NCBI GenBank assembly: GCA_003509545.1
Contig: DOLC01000104.1
Coordinates: 1 to 12,924 of the forward strand
From: Peptococcaceae bacterium
Lineage (GTDB): Bacteria; Bacillota; DSM-521; Neomoorellales; Neomoorellaceae
Direction: 5' to 3'
Length of the DNA: 12,924 bases
Below the pieces are notes generated by a model, which made no database searches, was not told the DNA's origin, and was given only the letters and a program-made list of their open reading frames with translations. Below are positions 12,846-12,924 of the stretch, one piece after another. Position numbers and translations under genes: made by a program. Positions within the stretch are counted from its first letter, which is position 1. The number at the start of each line of letters is the position of its first letter.

Positions 12846-12924
12846 AGATCGGAAGAGCACACGTCTGAACTCCAGTCACGCCAATATCTCGTATGCCGTC
12901 TTCTGCTTGAAAAAAAAAACAAAA
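12846..12924 (+). other. Illumina TruSeq index adapter and poly-A tail (non-genomic)
   Basis: From 12846 the sequence is the TruSeq index adapter: AGATCGGAAGAGC opens the common part (12846-12879), the index GCCAAT lies at 12880-12885, and the constant part ending in TCTTCTGCTTG runs to 12909. A poly-A run with one C fills 12910-12924, as in reads that continue past the fragment end. It should be trimmed. Confidence 0.98.

Noticed and set aside
12641..12868. Complete 75-residue protein at the right end
   Set aside because: Its last seven codons run into the sequencing adapter, and the N terminus lacks the rest of the transposase.

Overview
The window reads as one end of an assembled contig from a spore-forming, GC-rich member of the Firmicutes. 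The spore genes (a CotF-type coat protein, spoVAC, a coat-type manganese catalase), the strong AAGGAGG ribosome sites, the YtrA-type GntR/ABC operons and the TorD-type chaperone together suggest a thermophilic, anaerobic, Moorella- or Desulfotomaculum-like bacterium. That assignment is inference; no rRNA or other marker is present. The last 79 bases are not genomic. They are an Illumina TruSeq index adapter (index GCCAAT) followed by a poly-A tail.

Left part (1-3626). The window opens inside a TnpB-related (IS200/IS605 OrfB-like) gene that is broken by a single-base deletion near 228. Behind it lies about 300 bp of very GC-rich, hairpin-dense DNA, a candidate for the guide RNA of such an element. 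Next come an orphan TorD/DmsD-type chaperone, a CotF-type coat gene on the minus strand, a divergent stand-alone spoVAC with a clear terminator, and a class I SAM methyltransferase behind a possibly structured leader.

Middle part (3627-6411). A lower-GC, decayed stretch carries the C-terminal remnant of an M24 metallopeptidase directly behind a consensus promoter, and an isolated perfect inverted repeat. A minus-strand operon follows, transcribed right to left: GntR (YtrA subfamily), ABC ATPase, six-helix permease.

Right-centre (6431-9958). A second GntR, ABC ATPase and large-permease operon is transcribed rightward, back to back with the first. Both operons use the same core promoter (TTGACA, 17 bp, TACTAT), and each has an inverted-repeat operator just at or after the -10 box. 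The two operators differ in sequence. The likely picture is two autorepressed, ligand-responsive ABC-2 type exporters or envelope-stress modules. The second permease ends in a large domain predicted to lie outside the membrane.

Right part (9959-12924). A strong bidirectional terminator separates the second operon from a convergent manganese catalase/CotJC-type coat gene. A gene-free stretch, a GT4 glycosyltransferase with its own terminator hairpin, an AT-rich spacer and the C-terminal end of a DDE transposase follow, and the sequence then runs into the adapter. I found no tRNA, rRNA or CRISPR array. The most promising unexplained items are the structured RNA region after the TnpB remnant and the mirrored pair of YtrA-type operons.
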